Positions 63,701-64,000 of a stretch of DNA of 64,000 bases are shown here, in pieces. The DNA comes from Struthio camelus (taxonomy: Eukaryota; Chordata; Aves; Struthioniformes; Struthionidae): NCBI RefSeq assembly GCF_040807025.1, contig NC_090942.1, positions 80,643,987 through 80,707,986 on the forward strand, in the 5' to 3' direction. The notes under the pieces were generated by a model that was not told the origin of the DNA, did not search any database, and was given only the letters and a program-made list of their open reading frames with translations. Within the stretch, counting starts at the first letter, position 1; every line of letters starts with the position of its first letter. The position numbers and the translations under genes were made by a program.

Positions 63701-64000
63701 AATCTGTCTCTGCTTTTCCTAACACTGTAGGAGCGTCAAGAACAATGCAAAACATTATTAAACAAATGTGAAATTTGGATGCATTTCCTATGCTTTAAGC
63801 TGTTTGATTTTTTTACTACATGTGTTTAATGTGGTGACAACAGACTTGTCTGCCTTTCTTTCTGGCTTTTCAACACCTTAAGGCCATACTGCTGGCACTG
63901 CAACTGCTGCATGATGATGCTTGAAGCCAAGCCAAACGTAAGGAAATGTGTTACTGTTTTCTGTAGTAGCGAGCTGATGAAGGTCGCTTCTTTAACAGGA
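60791..64000. other. Gene-free region downstream of PPARA
   Basis: I see no supported exon here. In mammals the next gene, CDPF1, is on the opposite strand, but no minus-strand cysteine-rich DPF-like peptide is visible, so it lies to the right if present. Features seen are a (TG)(TA) repeat at 61435-61470 and T runs near 62529-62550 and 62668-62682. Confidence 0.65.
61435..61470. repeat. (TG)n(TA)n microsatellite
   Basis: TGTGTGTGTATGTGCA runs into an uninterrupted TA repeat of about nine units, downstream of the PPARA transcript. Confidence 0.85.

Noticed and set aside
60791-64000. 3' end of CDPF1 on the minus strand
   Set aside because: Expected from mammalian gene order, but no cysteine-rich DPF-like peptide or convincing exon is visible.

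Overview
The window is vertebrate nuclear DNA, most likely from a bird. It is AT-rich and intron-dominated, with a single CpG island and few interspersed repeats. The one protein-coding gene I can support is PPARA (peroxisome proliferator-activated receptor alpha, NR1C1), on the + strand. Six coding exons between 40515 and 53117 join in frame, at GT-AG boundaries, into 1,407 nt: 468 codons plus stop, the usual vertebrate PPAR-alpha length. I compared the protein with the human one from memory. The sauropsid/avian call is inference from the protein's divergence, the low repeat load and the compact introns; the species cannot be fixed.

Layout. Positions 1-16,650 are gene-free upstream sequence with short tandem duplications, simple repeats and one degraded MIR-like SINE. 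A CpG island at about 16,660-18,480 is the PPARA promoter and probable first non-coding exon, with a strong splice donor after 17647. A first intron of about 22.8 kb (17,648-40,477) leads to the exon carrying the start codon. The exons then encode, in order, the A/B domain (40478-40722), the A/B tail plus first zinc finger (43430-43590), the second zinc finger (45041-45179), the hinge and start of the ligand-binding domain (47587-47789), the main ligand-binding domain (50722-51169), and the C-terminal ligand-binding domain with the AF-2 helix and stop (52870-53117). The 3' UTR is long, about 7.7 kb if the distal AATAAA at 60765 is used. Several internal poly(A) signals, two AU-rich nonamers, a Pumilio-type element and a let-7 8-mer site lie in it. 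From about 60,790 to 64,000 I see no gene.

Function. PPAR-alpha is a ligand-activated transcription factor that pairs with RXR on DR1 elements and turns on fatty-acid oxidation and ketogenesis during fasting. All eight zinc ligands, the P-box and the four polar ligand contacts (S280, Y314, H440, Y464) are present, so the gene looks intact. I found no novel multi-gene system. The items most worth a second look are a 4-nt tandem splice donor after the second zinc-finger exon, a let-7 site next to an internal poly(A) signal, a perfect TCACGTGA element in the promoter, and N-terminal phosphosite changes relative to human.
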